Source: Clostridiaceae bacterium | GTDB lineage: Bacteria > Bacillota > Clostridia > Oscillospirales > Acutalibacteraceae | Direction of reading: 5' to 3' | Assembly (NCBI GenBank): GCA_021769555.1 | Contig: JAETSR010000001.1 | Location: 517,136-581,135, forward strand | Length of the DNA: 64,000 nucleotides | Shown: positions 43,923 to 53,554 of the stretch, in pieces | How positions within the stretch are numbered: the first letter of the stretch is position 1 | Layout: the number at the start of each line of letters is the position of its first letter | The notes under the pieces: generated by a model | Told to the model about the DNA's origin: nothing | Database searches by the model: none | The model's input: only the letters and a program-made list of their open reading frames with translations | Position numbers and translations under genes: made by a program

Positions 43923-45884
43923 ATGACAAAAAGGCTTATACTCCTTATTTTATCTGCGGCCTTACTGCTTACAAGCTCAGCCTGCTCTGCCGCCGGGGAA
44001 TCGGTCTCGGAGAATAGCCGGGATTTGACTCTCTCCAGCGCCATAGAGACAGCGGAGAGGAAACAGGAGGCAGAAAGTCAGCCTATATCTGACCATGAAA
44101 TTGCGGGATTTACCGATGTGAACCCCGGCGACTGGTTTTACCCCGCCGTGACGTATTGCCAAACAAATGGGCTTGTATCCGGCAAGGGGGATAACAGGTT
44201 TGCGCCAAACGACAGCATGACCCGCGCGGAACTGTCTACCATCTTTTACCGTTTTGCGGGGAAGCCCGTGCCCGGGACAGACAGCGCATTTACAGATGTA
44301 AAGCCCGGCAGCTGGTATGCGGATGCCGCAGCCTGGGCGCAGGAAAACGGCATCATCTCCGGCTATGGCAACGGTAAATTCGGTACAAACGACAACATTC
44401 GCCGGGAGGATATCGCAACTATTTTCTGGCGGTACGCGGGCAGTCCTGTTGCCGGTAAAGACGCGGAGTTTGCGGATATGGCAGAGGTCAGCGCATACGC
44501 GCTTGAGGCCGTGGACTGGGCAAGGGCCAACGGTATCATCAGCGGCAAGGGAAACAATCGGTTCGACCCGAAAGGGTATGCCACTCGTGCGGAGGTAGCG
44601 ACTATGCTGATGAATTTTTCAAATTATGACCCGGATGTGCCGCCAAGCCCCGCACCATCCCCGGAACCAAGCCTCCCCTATGACGGCGTTTTTCCCCAGC
44701 ATGAGCCTATGGGCACAGGCGTTGGCGCCATGCCGGGCCGGGTGGTCTGGGCATATGACCCGGTATCCGTAAACTGGGATAGCAGCGGCTATTGGTGGGA
44801 GCTCTCACACTTTGACGAGACAGCTATACAGAGCATGGTGGACGAAAGCATTGCGTCTTTGGGCGGCAAAAGTACCGCGAAAGAGGGTTGGCAGGAGCTG
44901 TTCGCCTATAAGAGCGAGGGCGGCTATAAGCCCGGGGAGAAAATAGCGATAAAGGCCAATATCAACGGCTCAGGGGTGATGGACGACGATACCTCTGGTC
45001 AGACCGCCATGAGCTATACCAACCCGGTGCTTTTGAAAGCTCTGCTCACCTCTCTTGTGAGGGACGGCGGTGTGGCTCTCGGTGATATTACCGTGTACGA
45101 CGTGTCACGCCTGTTCCCGGACTATATGGTGGAGCTGTGCACCCAGGGCGATTTGGCGGGGGTAAACTTTGTCGGCAGAAACAACGGCGTGGCTGACGAG
45201 AGCGCGCCCATCGTCTGGTCACATGAGTTCAGCGGGCGGGTGAATTATCTGCCCACCTGCGTGACAGAGGCTAAGTATGTAATTAACTTCGCCAATCTCA
45301 AGGGCCACAGTTATGGAATTACACTGTGCGGGAAAAATCATTTCGGCAGCTTCATCAACGGCAACATGATGCGCCCGCCTGAGGGTGCCAATCTCCACCA
45401 GTGGCTGACCCGGGACGAAATGGGCATTTACAGCCCGCTTGTAGACTTGATGGCCAACGCCGACCTGGGCGGCAAGACTGTGCTCTATATGCTGGACGCG
45501 CTGATATGCGCTCCCAGCGAGGGGGCGTCTATCACCAAGGAAAACTCTACTTGGCAGCAGGCTCCATTCAACGGCGGCTTTACCGCCAGCGTGTTTGTCA
45601 GCCAAGACCCGGTGGCTATAGACAGTGTGGGGGCGGATTTTTTGAGCAACGAGCCTACAGTTACCCAGTATAACTGGGCCGCTGCCAGCGCCAATAATGA
45701 GAATTACCTGCATGAGGCCGGGATGGTGAGCAGCACTCCATCCGGCACAGTTCATACGGACAGCCAGGGGCATACGGTCGCGAATTTGGGGGTGCATGAG
45801 CATTGGAATAACAGCACGGAGAAAAAGTATAGCCGAAATGTGGGGAAGGATGAGGGGATTGAATTGATACAAATCCTCAAGTGA
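43923..45884 (+). CDS. Lipoprotein with three S-layer-homology domains and a DUF362 domain
   Basis: A 653-residue exported protein. The signal ends in a lipobox (SSAC, Cys21). Three SLH domains occupy roughly 58-115, 120-175 and 180-235, each with FTDV/FADM, a WYADAAAWAQENGI-type helix, an F-x-P/T-ND motif and TRAE or RRED. They would bind pyruvylated cell-wall polymer. After a Pro/Ser linker, residues 250-650 match DUF362 proteins (KIAIKANINGSG near the start, INFANLKGH, and PVAIDSVGADFL). Some DUF362 proteins carry iron-sulfur clusters, but no CxxCxxC motif is seen here. The gene starts 39 bp after the MATE gene. Its function is not known. Confidence 0.87.
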   Translation: MTKRLILLILSAALLLTSSACSAAGESVSENSRDLTLSSAIETAERKQEAESQPISDHEIAGFTDVNPGDWFYPAVTYCQTNGLVSGKGDNRFAPNDSMTRAELSTIFYRFAGKPVPGTDSAFTDVKPGSWYADAAAWAQENGIISGYGNGKFGTNDNIRREDIATIFWRYAGSPVAGKDAEFADMAEVSAYALEAVDWARANGIISGKGNNRFDPKGYATRAEVATMLMNFSNYDPDVPPSPAPSPEPSLPYDGVFPQHEPMGTGVGAMPGRVVWAYDPVSVNWDSSGYWWELSHFDETAIQSMVDESIASLGGKSTAKEGWQELFAYKSEGGYKPGEKIAIKANINGSGVMDDDTSGQTAMSYTNPVLLKALLTSLVRDGGVALGDITVYDVSRLFPDYMVELCTQGDLAGVNFVGRNNGVADESAPIVWSHEFSGRVNYLPTCVTEAKYVINFANLKGHSYGITLCGKNHFGSFINGNMMRPPEGANLHQWLTRDEMGIYSPLVDLMANADLGGKTVLYMLDALICAPSEGASITKENSTWQQAPFNGGFTASVFVSQDPVAIDSVGADFLSNEPTVTQYNWAAASANNENYLHEAGMVSSTPSGTVHTDSQGHTVANLGVHEHWNNSTEKKYSRNVGKDEGIELIQILK

Positions 45885-47004
45885 GATAGAATGGCGGCAC
45901 TATAAAACCACTCTGTGACTCGCATCCTTCCCGGCAGAAGGGCCGGTTCCCGCTCGTTGTTGCACGGACGGCGTTTGTTAAGCGGAATCATGTGGTCGCG
46001 ATATCTTCCCAGCGGAAACCGATATGCTGATAGACAGCAAGTACTGCACAAATGCGGGCAATATGGATATGCTCCGGGTATACAATTCGGGATAGGGTTA
46101 ATGATTGAAATTTGGTGGACGGGCCTATATTTTGCACAACAGATATAGATTCTCAGAGGGGCGATTTTTAAGCAGATTAAAGCGCGGGGTGCTGGTCGCC
46201 AGTGGCGACCGTCAAGCACCGACCGAGCCGACAGGCGAGACCTACCGCGCGGTTGACATCGGACAGCAGAGCCGACCGTTAGGGCAAAATGAGGGCTTTT
46301 TCTTTCTGTAAATCATATCCGACAGAGCTGGAGGACGGCTCTTGGCTCTGCGTCTATTTTGACGACTATCTGGCATGGACGTGGACGGACACTTATCCGA
46401 CTGGCTATGTCCGCTATACCACCACCGAAGAGCGCCGGATGTTGAACTGCGAGGTTTGACCCCGTTTATATGTTGGATATGTACCAGCATGGAAAAGTAA
46501 ACAGGATTGCTGGATGTTCTGCTCCGGCTTGCCGTGTGCGTGGCCGACGTCGTGATTGTGTGGGGTATCAAAAGGCTGTTTCAAAATGCAAGCTTCCCAC
46601 CCGTGGCAAGTGAGCCAAAAGCGCAGACAAGGCGGCGCGAGCTATGCTAACTCACTTTATTTACGTTTGGCCCATTCTTTGGGACAAAATGTCCCAAAGT
46701 TGGATAAGCAAAACACTAATAGATTGAAAATTGAAAGTATTGGAGGGGAAAAATATGGAACTTCAAGTTATTCCCCGAGAAAAGGAAATTCCAGTCATGT
46801 CCACTATAAAAGACCGAGTGCGGCACGTTTCCCGCAGGACGTATATGTCTGCCGAAGGCATACTTCTTTGTCTTAATTGTGATACCATTTAGTGTGAACA
46901 TGCTCTGGAAACTGTAAATACATAGCAGCTTTTTACGTATGAAAAACTCCGCTTAATAGACAAGGAAAATTGCGCTAAAGCCGATTTAAAATCCCGGAAA
47001 ATAA
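45885..47004. other. Gene-poor interval with peptide remnants and a structured element
   Basis: No complete gene is visible in 1.1 kb. A frame around 46270-46460 reads protein-like (SWLCVYFDDYLAWTW, then YVRYTTTEERRM, stopping near 46460). Another around 46509-46650 reads as a hydrophobic helix (LLRLAVCVADVVIVWGIKRL). Both lack starts with ribosome sites. A hairpin stands at 46188-46220. Together these look like debris of a mobile or conjugative element, which I cannot prove. Confidence 0.4.
46188..46220 (+). other. Bulged hairpin
   Basis: GGTGCT (46188-46193) plus GGTCGCC (46194-46200) fold onto GGCGACC (46204-46210) and AGCACC (46215-46220), with a 3-nt loop and a 4-nt one-sided bulge. No T-tract follows, so it is not a terminator. 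Confidence 0.55.
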
Positions 47005-47033
47005 TTGACGAGAGGGTTCAAATTTGCTATAAT
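47005..47033 (+). promoter_or_regulatory. Sigma-A promoter of the third sugar locus
   Basis: TTGACG (47005-47010) and TATAAT (47028-47033) with 17-bp spacing, 117 bp before the oxidoreductase start. A GC-rich leader (GGGGGCCCGCG) lies between. Confidence 0.82.
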
Positions 47034-47149
47034 ATAACTACAATCTTGCGATGCTTTGAGGGGGCCCGCGACTGCGCCGCACAGCCGGAAGCCCTTTGAC
47101 AGAGCATACAAAAATGAATTATTATAAAGGGCTATCGGGGGATACAAAA

Positions 47150-48163
47150 ATGAAAAGAATTGCAATTATCGGTACGGGCGGAATCGCCAACAGCGTCCAT
47201 ATGCCCAGCTTGCGGGATATTTCGGATGCTCAGGTGTGTGCGGTCTGCGATTTGCGGCCGGGCCGTGCAAAGGCGGCGTCGGAGTATTTCGGCGGTGTGC
47301 CCTATTATGACAATTACTACACCATGCTGGAGGAAAGCCAGCCGGAGGGCGTCTTTGTGCTGGTTCAGCCGGACCAGACCTTCCGTATTTCCGTGGACTG
47401 CATGGCTGCCGGCGCAGATGTCTTTTGCGAAAAGCCCGCGGGAATTACACGGTTCCAGCTGGAAAGCCTGGCGAGAGTACAGCAGCAGACCGGCGCCATT
47501 TTGCAGATTGGCTTTAATCGGCAATATATTCCGCTGGTGAAAACGGTGCTAGATAGAATGCGGGAACTGGGTCCCATCAACCAGGTCAACGGGCATTTCT
47601 TCAAGAATGGGGATGCTTCCTTTTACGGCGGCTGTGCAAGTTCTTTAGAGTGCGACGTAATCCATGTGGCGGACCTTTTATGTTCCTTTGCCGGCTGCGA
47701 TGTGGCGAAGGTTCAGGCATTGGCGTCCAGGATAGACAGCCCGGTGGACAATATCTGGAACGCTTCCCTTGTGTTTGAAAACGGCGTGCAGGGCTCTATC
47801 CGCTCCAATTACAAAACCGGCGGACGTACCCATGCCTTTGAAATTCATGGCCCTGCTGCCAGCGCGTATATTGATTTGGGCTTTGGGGAAGCAAGCTGTC
47901 AGGCGGATATCATCTACTTTGGCGGGCAGGCAAGCTTTTCCCTGGCTTCTACCGGGACTCAGGACCGGAATATCGAGCATTTTGATGGACAGAAATTGGC
48001 AGGCAGCGACGAGTATTACCGATACTACGGCTATTATGCGGAGGACGAAGCTTTTATCTGCAGCATGGAAACCAGGGAGGAGCCGGTTTCCAACATCCAT
48101 ACAGCCATCCGTGCGATGAAACTGATTGACGGCATCCGGACCAGTTCCAGCTTAGCTGAATAA
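47150..48163 (+). CDS. Gfo/Idh/MocA family oxidoreductase
   Basis: A 337-residue oxidoreductase with IAIIGTGGIANSVHMP as Rossmann motif and EKPAGI near 96. The ATG at 47150 is chosen for the GGGGGA 7 nt upstream; the upstream in-frame ATGs would add about 18 unlike residues. The catalytic region has CDVIHVADLL (aspartate, histidine). It is a single-gene unit with its own promoter and terminator, facing the ABC operon that comes from the right. It probably acts on the sugar taken up by that transporter. Confidence 0.88.
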   Translation: MKRIAIIGTGGIANSVHMPSLRDISDAQVCAVCDLRPGRAKAASEYFGGVPYYDNYYTMLEESQPEGVFVLVQPDQTFRISVDCMAAGADVFCEKPAGITRFQLESLARVQQQTGAILQIGFNRQYIPLVKTVLDRMRELGPINQVNGHFFKNGDASFYGGCASSLECDVIHVADLLCSFAGCDVAKVQALASRIDSPVDNIWNASLVFENGVQGSIRSNYKTGGRTHAFEIHGPAASAYIDLGFGEASCQADIIYFGGQASFSLASTGTQDRNIEHFDGQKLAGSDEYYRYYGYYAEDEAFICSMETREEPVSNIHTAIRAMKLIDGIRTSSSLAE

Positions 48164-48198
48164 TCGGGGCATTACCAGTCGGGATAAATATTTGACAG

Positions 48199-48240
48199 AG
48201 AACCTCTGCTCACACAAAAATGGGCAGAGGTTCTTTGCTT
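48199..48240 (+). terminator. Rho-independent terminator after the oxidoreductase gene
   Basis: AGAACCTCTGC (48199-48209) pairs perfectly with GCAGAGGTTCT (48224-48234) with a 14-nt loop, followed by TTGCTTTT. Confidence 0.85.
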
Positions 48241-48279
48241 TTCCGGAAGCTCTGGTATGGGCCGGAATGCACAAAACGG

Positions 48280-48310
48280 AAACGGCTGCCCCGAGACAGG
48301 ACAGCCGTTT
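48280..48310 (-). terminator. Terminator of the leftward ABC operon
   Basis: AAACGGCTG (48280-48288) and CAGCCGTTT (48302-48310) form a 9-bp stem with a 13-nt loop. On the minus strand CCGTTTTG follows. It lies 69 bp beyond the binding-protein stop. Confidence 0.7.
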
Positions 48311-48378
48311 TCATTGAAGTGTGCAAACACTATTTTTTAGAAAGTTTATGTCATCATGTTTTGACAATCAAGCAATCA

Positions 48379-50157
48379 CTACACATACTTCTGCATGATT
48401 TCTACCATTTCAGCAGAACCCATGTTGTCCAGCTCTTGCAGGTAGGTGTCCCATTCAGCGTCAATGTCGCGGACACCGGTGATGAACTCTACCCAAGTCT
48501 GCTTTTCGTAGTCAATAAGCACAGCCTTGATGTCGGTGACGCGGGTATTATCTGCGTCGTCCATCAAAATCAGGGGCAGGAACATGTCTTCGGACAGGGC
48601 ATAGGGAGCGGAGTTCTTATCAGTGGTATAGAAGTTAAAAATCTCATTAAAGGAATCGTTAGAGGTCACAGCTTCCAGCAGGGAAGAATCAAAGGTATCC
48701 AGGAACTCCTTTACAGTCTCATAATCCTTTGCCTGCTCGCCCAGACGAAAATCAGAGTTACGGAACATCAGATGGTGCTGGTCCCATGTAGTGTTGACAG
48801 GAGAGGTCATGTAAGTCTGAAGTACCTTATACAAGGGAGCTTCGCCTTGCAGGGACAGAGTGTTCGCATCCGGTTCATCCCAGCCAGTGCCCTTGGGCCC
48901 CAGATAGCCGTTCAGGGCAACTTCAGGATTCAGGAAGTAGTTGTACAGCGCCAGGGCAGCTTCGGGGTTCTCGCACTTGTCGGTGATGCACATGCCGGTA
49001 GCAACTACCGACCTGGGGCTCTTATTGCCGGAGTATCCGTGGCCGTTGGGACCCTCCATGGGGGGGAGCACCATATTTTGATGCCACCTGTCAGAGCCCT
49101 TGGTGAAAGCAGTGTTGCTCCAGGTGCAGAACTGCATTCCCAGAACAGGGTCGCCGGGATTCTCACCGATGGACAGCAGCTCGTCAGTAGACATTGTGAA
49201 GGATTCTTTCAGGATTAAGTCCTCGTCATACAGCTCTTTCATATATTTGAGGGCTTGCTTGAACTCGTCAGACTTGTACTGCTCGGTAATTTTTCCGTCT
49301 GCCATGGCGATGCCGGGGGTGCCATCATCCGAATCCACCCAGGGCAGGAACCACTTGGCGATGGTGGAAATGAAGTTCGTGGTGCTCTCAGAGTTGAATG
49401 CCAAGGGGACTTCATCATTCTGGCCGTTGCCGTTGGGGTCACCGTCCCGCAGATAGGTAAGATATTCCTTAAATTCCTCGGTGGTCTTGGGGAGCTCTTT
49501 GCCGCTGTCCCGCAGGAAGGGAGCATAGTAAAAGGCTCTGCCGCCGGAATACACGCAGTGGTAGCAGTCGTTTACACTGGGAAGAGCATACATGTTTCCG
49601 TCATTGGAGGTAAAGGTCTCCTTGGTTGCGGGATACTCATCAAAAATCTGCTGGATTTTGGGATAAGCGTCCAGGTTCAGCTCATTTACAGGAATGAAGA
49701 TACCCTGTTTTCCGTAGTAGTCCACATCGGAATAGCTCAGGGCCCAGCTGCCCAGCATGATATCGGGATAGTCGCCGGTATTGAGCAGCATGTTCTGCTT
49801 TTCCTTCAAATCCGCAGCTGTAGCTGTGACGAACTCCAGCTTGAGCCCGGTTTCGTCCATGACCTGCTTAGTGAAAAGGTTGTCATCGTAGTCAAAGCTG
49901 GTGACGATGTTGTTGGTTCCGGGCATAAACAGGCTGAGGGTGACTTCTTCCCCTTCTTTTACGATTGGGAGCTCACCGGGAGCGTTTAAGGGACCAGTAT
50001 CGCCTGTGGCGCCGTCATTGGCGCTGTCCGTGGCAGATGTTTTGCTTTCGCCGGTGTCGGGAGACTTTGAACCGGAGCTGGTGTCTTTGCCGCCGCAGGC
50101 TGTAGTGCCCAGAAGCAGGGCGCCGGCCAGCAGAACAGCTATGATGCGTTTCTTCAT
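48379..50157 (-). CDS. Extracellular sugar-binding lipoprotein (LplA type)
   Basis: A 592-residue binding protein. The ATG at 50157 is 11 nt after GGAGG and gives a lipoprotein signal with Cys21 (GTTAC); the upstream ATG at 50175 overlaps the ribosome site. A Ser/Asp-rich linker precedes the binding domain. A calcium-like DGDPNGNGQNDEVPLAF segment near 240 is typical of the LplA group. It is the last gene of a permease-permease-binding protein operon and lies 104 bp after the second permease, with a hairpin in between. Confidence 0.92.
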   Translation of the reverse strand: MKKRIIAVLLAGALLLGTTACGGKDTSSGSKSPDTGESKTSATDSANDGATGDTGPLNAPGELPIVKEGEEVTLSLFMPGTNNIVTSFDYDDNLFTKQVMDETGLKLEFVTATAADLKEKQNMLLNTGDYPDIMLGSWALSYSDVDYYGKQGIFIPVNELNLDAYPKIQQIFDEYPATKETFTSNDGNMYALPSVNDCYHCVYSGGRAFYYAPFLRDSGKELPKTTEEFKEYLTYLRDGDPNGNGQNDEVPLAFNSESTTNFISTIAKWFLPWVDSDDGTPGIAMADGKITEQYKSDEFKQALKYMKELYDEDLILKESFTMSTDELLSIGENPGDPVLGMQFCTWSNTAFTKGSDRWHQNMVLPPMEGPNGHGYSGNKSPRSVVATGMCITDKCENPEAALALYNYFLNPEVALNGYLGPKGTGWDEPDANTLSLQGEAPLYKVLQTYMTSPVNTTWDQHHLMFRNSDFRLGEQAKDYETVKEFLDTFDSSLLEAVTSNDSFNEIFNFYTTDKNSAPYALSEDMFLPLILMDDADNTRVTDIKAVLIDYEKQTWVEFITGVRDIDAEWDTYLQELDNMGSAEMVEIMQKYV

Positions 50158-50198
50158 GATTTTGTTTTCCTCCATTCATTTTGTTGGATAATATAATC

Positions 50199-50217
50199 AT
50201 CAGGGAGATTTCCTGAT
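50199..50217 (-). other. Small intercistronic hairpin before the binding-protein gene
   Basis: ATCAGG (50199-50204) and CCTGAT (50212-50217) with a 7-nt loop, about 40 nt upstream of the start at 50157. It could stabilise a processed binding-protein transcript. Confidence 0.45.
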
Positions 50218-50261
50218 TGACTATTACGGTTAGTCAGGAGACAGGAGGCGAGAGCTGCCTG

Positions 50262-51191
50262 TCACTCTTTCAAGGAGCCAATCATCATGCCCTTGATAAA
50301 GAACTTCTGCACAAAGGGATAGGCGACCATCATGGGGAGAGCGCCCACTACCAGCACGGCATAGCGCAGCTGCTGATAAATGTCAGTCAGGCTGGCGGTT
50401 TTGCTGGGGTCCAGGCTAGCGCTCATTTCCGGGGGCATCTGTGCCACAAACAGTATGTCGCGCAGCACCATTTGCAGAGGGTACATGGCAGGGTCGCTGG
50501 TATACAGCATGGCGTTCATATAGCTGTTCCAAATTCCCACCATATTAAAGAGCACCATCACTGCAATGACGGGCTTTGCCAGGGGGATTGCCATGGTAAA
50601 AAAGAAGCGCAGGTCGTTGCACCCGTCAATATGGGCGGCATCCAAAATGCCTTGCGGCAGGCTGCTGGAAAAATAAGATTTTACAATCACCATGTTATAG
50701 CATGAAAAGCTGAAAGCGATAATCAGGGACCAGCGGGTGTTCATAATGCCAAGGTCGTTCACCAGCATGTAGTTGGGAATCATGCCGCCGTTGAAGAACA
50801 TAGTTACCATGAAAAACACCAGGAAGAACTTCCGACCGGGCATATCGGGGCGGGACATGGGGTACGCACCAAGCAACAGCAGGCAAACCGCAAAAAGCGT
50901 GCCCGCCGAGGCATATAAAAGCGAATTTAAGAAGCCGCTGACAATCAGACTGTAATCCAGGACAGCCTTGTAGGATTCTAATGTGAATTCTACAGGCCAA
51001 AGGATGACCCGGTTTTGAATGATGGCTTCTGTGGAGCTAAAGGAACAGGCTACCGCATAGAGCATAGGCAGCAGGACAATCAACCCAGCAAAAACAAGCA
51101 TCACAGTGTTGATAATGTGAAAGCTCAAATCGCTGCCGGAAGGCTTAGGAGCGTTTTTCTTTTTGACGGACTTCAAAGTTGCGGTTGACAT
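50262..51191 (-). CDS. Sugar ABC transporter permease, YtcP type
   Basis: A 309-residue permease with six helices, the MFFNGGMIPNYML segment, an EAA-like loop (ILDAAHIDGCNDLR) and a C-terminal FIKGMMIGSLKE. AAAAGGAGA stands before the ATG. It pairs with the permease encoded 36 bp upstream. The EAA loop has alanine-cysteine changes but keeps the DG pair. Confidence 0.92.
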   Translation of the reverse strand: MSTATLKSVKKKNAPKPSGSDLSFHIINTVMLVFAGLIVLLPMLYAVACSFSSTEAIIQNRVILWPVEFTLESYKAVLDYSLIVSGFLNSLLYASAGTLFAVCLLLLGAYPMSRPDMPGRKFFLVFFMVTMFFNGGMIPNYMLVNDLGIMNTRWSLIIAFSFSCYNMVIVKSYFSSSLPQGILDAAHIDGCNDLRFFFTMAIPLAKPVIAVMVLFNMVGIWNSYMNAMLYTSDPAMYPLQMVLRDILFVAQMPPEMSASLDPSKTASLTDIYQQLRYAVLVVGALPMMVAYPFVQKFFIKGMMIGSLKE

Positions 51192-51227
51192 AGGGTAACT
51201 TCTCCTTTTCCCAAATATTATCCGGCC

Positions 51228-52214
51228 CTAAAACAGGCCCTCGCCTGAAATTTTATTGGAGATGCCGTTTATCAGCAATGTTAAGGTAACGCCTACCAAA
51301 TTTTGGAACAGGCCAATAGCTGTACCAAAGGAATAGTCTGGGCGGCTGGCCTTGAGACTGACGCTATAAACATAAGTAGAAATGACCGAAGAGGTGGACA
51401 TGTTCAGAGAATTCTGCATAAGATAAATCTTCTCAAAGCCGATATTCAAAATGCTTCCAACGCCCAAGATTAGCAGCAGTACGATGGTGGGGCGAATCAA
51501 GACTAAATCTATGCGCCATATCCTCTGCCAGATAGACGCGCCGTCAATCATGGCGGCTTCATGATAAGTGGGGTCAATGCCGGCCAGCGCGGAAATATAG
51601 ATGATTGCGGAATAGCCGGTTCCCTGCCAGATGCCGGACCACACATAAATATGGTCAAAGGCCCGGGGGTTCCCCATGAAATCGATGGGGGTAACGCCGA
51701 TGGCGCTCAAGAAGTGGTTGACGACGCCGTTGCGCACGCTCAGCAGCTGAGACATCAGACCTACAAGCAAAACAGCTGATAAAAAGTAGGGCATAAAGGT
51801 GATGGACTGTACAGACCTTTTCAATGGGGACCAGCGGCAATAGTTTATCCCAAGAGCCAAAATAATTGGGAAGGGGAAGCTTGCAATCATGCTGTACAGA
51901 CTGATGCGTATGGTGTTCCAAAGAATATTCAGGCATTGAGGGGAGGAGAAGAAGCGCTGGAAATTATAAAGCCCTATCCATTCGCTGCCCATAATTCCCA
52001 AGCTTGGTGTGAACCTCTTGAACGCCATAATGACACCGTACATGGGAACGTAATTAAAAATGAAAACATAAACGACTGGGATTAGAAGCAAAAGGTATAG
52101 ATACTTTGCCTTTTTCACGCGGACCCACAGAGAGCTGCTTGGCTGCAACTTCGATGGCTTTTGGGGGGCGCGCCTTGCTTTTCGTTTTGATAGGGATTGT
52201 GATATAGCCGCCAT
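51228..52214 (-). CDS. Sugar ABC transporter permease, LplB type
   Basis: A 328-residue permease with a long basic cytoplasmic N-terminus (about 35 residues), six membrane helices and the EAA loop YHEAAMIDGASIW. GAAGGATTTGAG precedes the ATG. It is the first gene of the leftward operon and is divergent from the isomerase operon across a 421-bp control region. Confidence 0.92.
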   Translation of the reverse strand: MAAISQSLSKRKARRAPQKPSKLQPSSSLWVRVKKAKYLYLLLLIPVVYVFIFNYVPMYGVIMAFKRFTPSLGIMGSEWIGLYNFQRFFSSPQCLNILWNTIRISLYSMIASFPFPIILALGINYCRWSPLKRSVQSITFMPYFLSAVLLVGLMSQLLSVRNGVVNHFLSAIGVTPIDFMGNPRAFDHIYVWSGIWQGTGYSAIIYISALAGIDPTYHEAAMIDGASIWQRIWRIDLVLIRPTIVLLLILGVGSILNIGFEKIYLMQNSLNMSTSSVISTYVYSVSLKASRPDYSFGTAIGLFQNLVGVTLTLLINGISNKISGEGLF

Positions 52215-52524
52215 AATCTCAAATCCTTCCTTTCTTCTTCATTGAATTACTGCATTCCGGTTGAAGCCCAAATACTAAACATGTATACTATATTTGAAGG
52301 GGGAATTGGCGCTTATCCCTGTGAACATGCTCAGCTTGTATTTATCTTAGTACATTTCATGGCGTTTGTCAATAGGATTATTCAAACTTGTAACATATGG
52401 CAGAATTTGGACACAAAATATTGTATAAATTCACGGCGCGTACAAAGAGCTTTAGTGATTCTGCTAGAATTTGCTCGAGCAGATATAGCTAATACGGGGA
52501 AAATACTTATTTCGGCTGGGACGC

Positions 52525-52604
52525 TTGACGTAGGTTTTTGTTTGTGCTAAACTATACATGTTCTAAAACAATTTCAGCTGAACTTGTTTACTATATTGTA
52601 AACA
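52525..52604 (+). promoter_or_regulatory. Promoter and palindromic operators of the isomerase operon
   Basis: TTGACG (52525) and TAAACT (52548) are spaced 17 bp. TATACATGTT follows at 52553 and occurs again, inverted, at 52278-52287 beside the divergent permease gene. A perfect palindrome TGTTTAC-TATATT-GTAAACA spans 52585-52604, just before the AAGGAGG. The GntR/LacI hybrid at 55055 is the likely ligand. The rest of the 52215-52635 gap shows nothing more. Confidence 0.6.
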
Positions 52605-52635
52605 TGCAGTCCACATGTGTAAGGAGGAAGTTCCC

Positions 52636-53472
52636 ATGAATAAGTCAATAAAATTTTCTGTGTTCACCAAGCCCTGGAAGGATATCTCCCTGGAGCAGCT
52701 TGCCGGCAAGGTAGCGGAAATGGGCTTCGACGCCATTGAGTACCCTTTGCGGGACGGATACCAGGTGCAGCCGTCCGACGGCGTCGTAGGCATGAAGAAG
52801 CTGGGAAGGGTCTTTAAGGAATACAGCCTGGAAATCGGAAGCGTCGCCGCCGGAATGGACGTCCGCTTTGTAGAGGGCAGCAATGAGGTCATCGGCGTGG
52901 ATGAAGCCCTCTTTGAAGGCGTGCGGGAAGCAGGTTCAAAAATTATCCGTATCTGTCAGAACATGAACGGCGCCCTGGGCTTTCACAAGAATATCGAATC
53001 CATCCGCCGCACCTATGACGCCATGCTGCCCTTCTGCGAGAAGTACGGCGTGACCTTGGGCGTGCAGATGCATTACGGAGAAAGCATTTCCAACTCCGCC
53101 GAAACCTACATCCTGTTAAAAGACTACGACCCGAAATTCATTGCCGCAGTTTGGGATTCCGGACACAGCGGGTTGGCGGGCAGCGACCCCCGCATTGCGC
53201 TGGATACAATTTGGAACCAGCTGTGCATGGTGAACTTCAAGGCTTCTTACCGCATCCGCACCAATGGTCCTGAGGCGGAAGAAGCAGCCTGGCACGAGTA
53301 CTGGACTACCGGCCGCCACGCCTGCGGTTCCTGGAAGGCTGCTGCCGAGTACCTGAAGCAGCGGGGCTACGAGGGAATCATCTGTATGCCTGCGGAATAT
53401 GACGATATAGAGCATGTAGAGGAGTATACCCTGGAAGATTTGGATTATATAAAAAAGCTGATGGCTCAGTGA
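52636..53472 (+). CDS. Sugar phosphate isomerase/epimerase (TIM barrel)
   Basis: A 278-residue xylose-isomerase-like TIM barrel. The ATG at 52636 is 8 nt after AAGGAGG; the longer frame from 52615 lacks such a site. Metal-site candidates are seen in GVQMHYGES (histidine), AAVWDSGH (aspartate, histidine), MVNFKAS and IICMPAEYD (final glutamate). It is a different subgroup from the isomerase at 24955. It probably works with the Gfo/Idh enzyme at 53555 on the imported sugar. Confidence 0.88.
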   Translation: MNKSIKFSVFTKPWKDISLEQLAGKVAEMGFDAIEYPLRDGYQVQPSDGVVGMKKLGRVFKEYSLEIGSVAAGMDVRFVEGSNEVIGVDEALFEGVREAGSKIIRICQNMNGALGFHKNIESIRRTYDAMLPFCEKYGVTLGVQMHYGESISNSAETYILLKDYDPKFIAAVWDSGHSGLAGSDPRIALDTIWNQLCMVNFKASYRIRTNGPEAEEAAWHEYWTTGRHACGSWKAAAEYLKQRGYEGIICMPAEYDDIEHVEEYTLEDLDYIKKLMAQ

Positions 53473-53501
53473 GCAATTTATAAAAAATCAAGGGAGACTG
53501 G

Positions 53502-53531
53502 TTGACATCCTCCCTGCATTCCATCTATAAT
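53502..53531 (+). promoter_or_regulatory. Sigma-A promoter before the oxidoreductase at 53555
   Basis: TTGACA (53502-53507) and TATAAT (53526-53531) with 18-bp spacing. It offers an internal start for the downstream operon. Confidence 0.82.
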
Positions 53532-53554
53532 ATAATTTTGAGAGGAAGATAATT

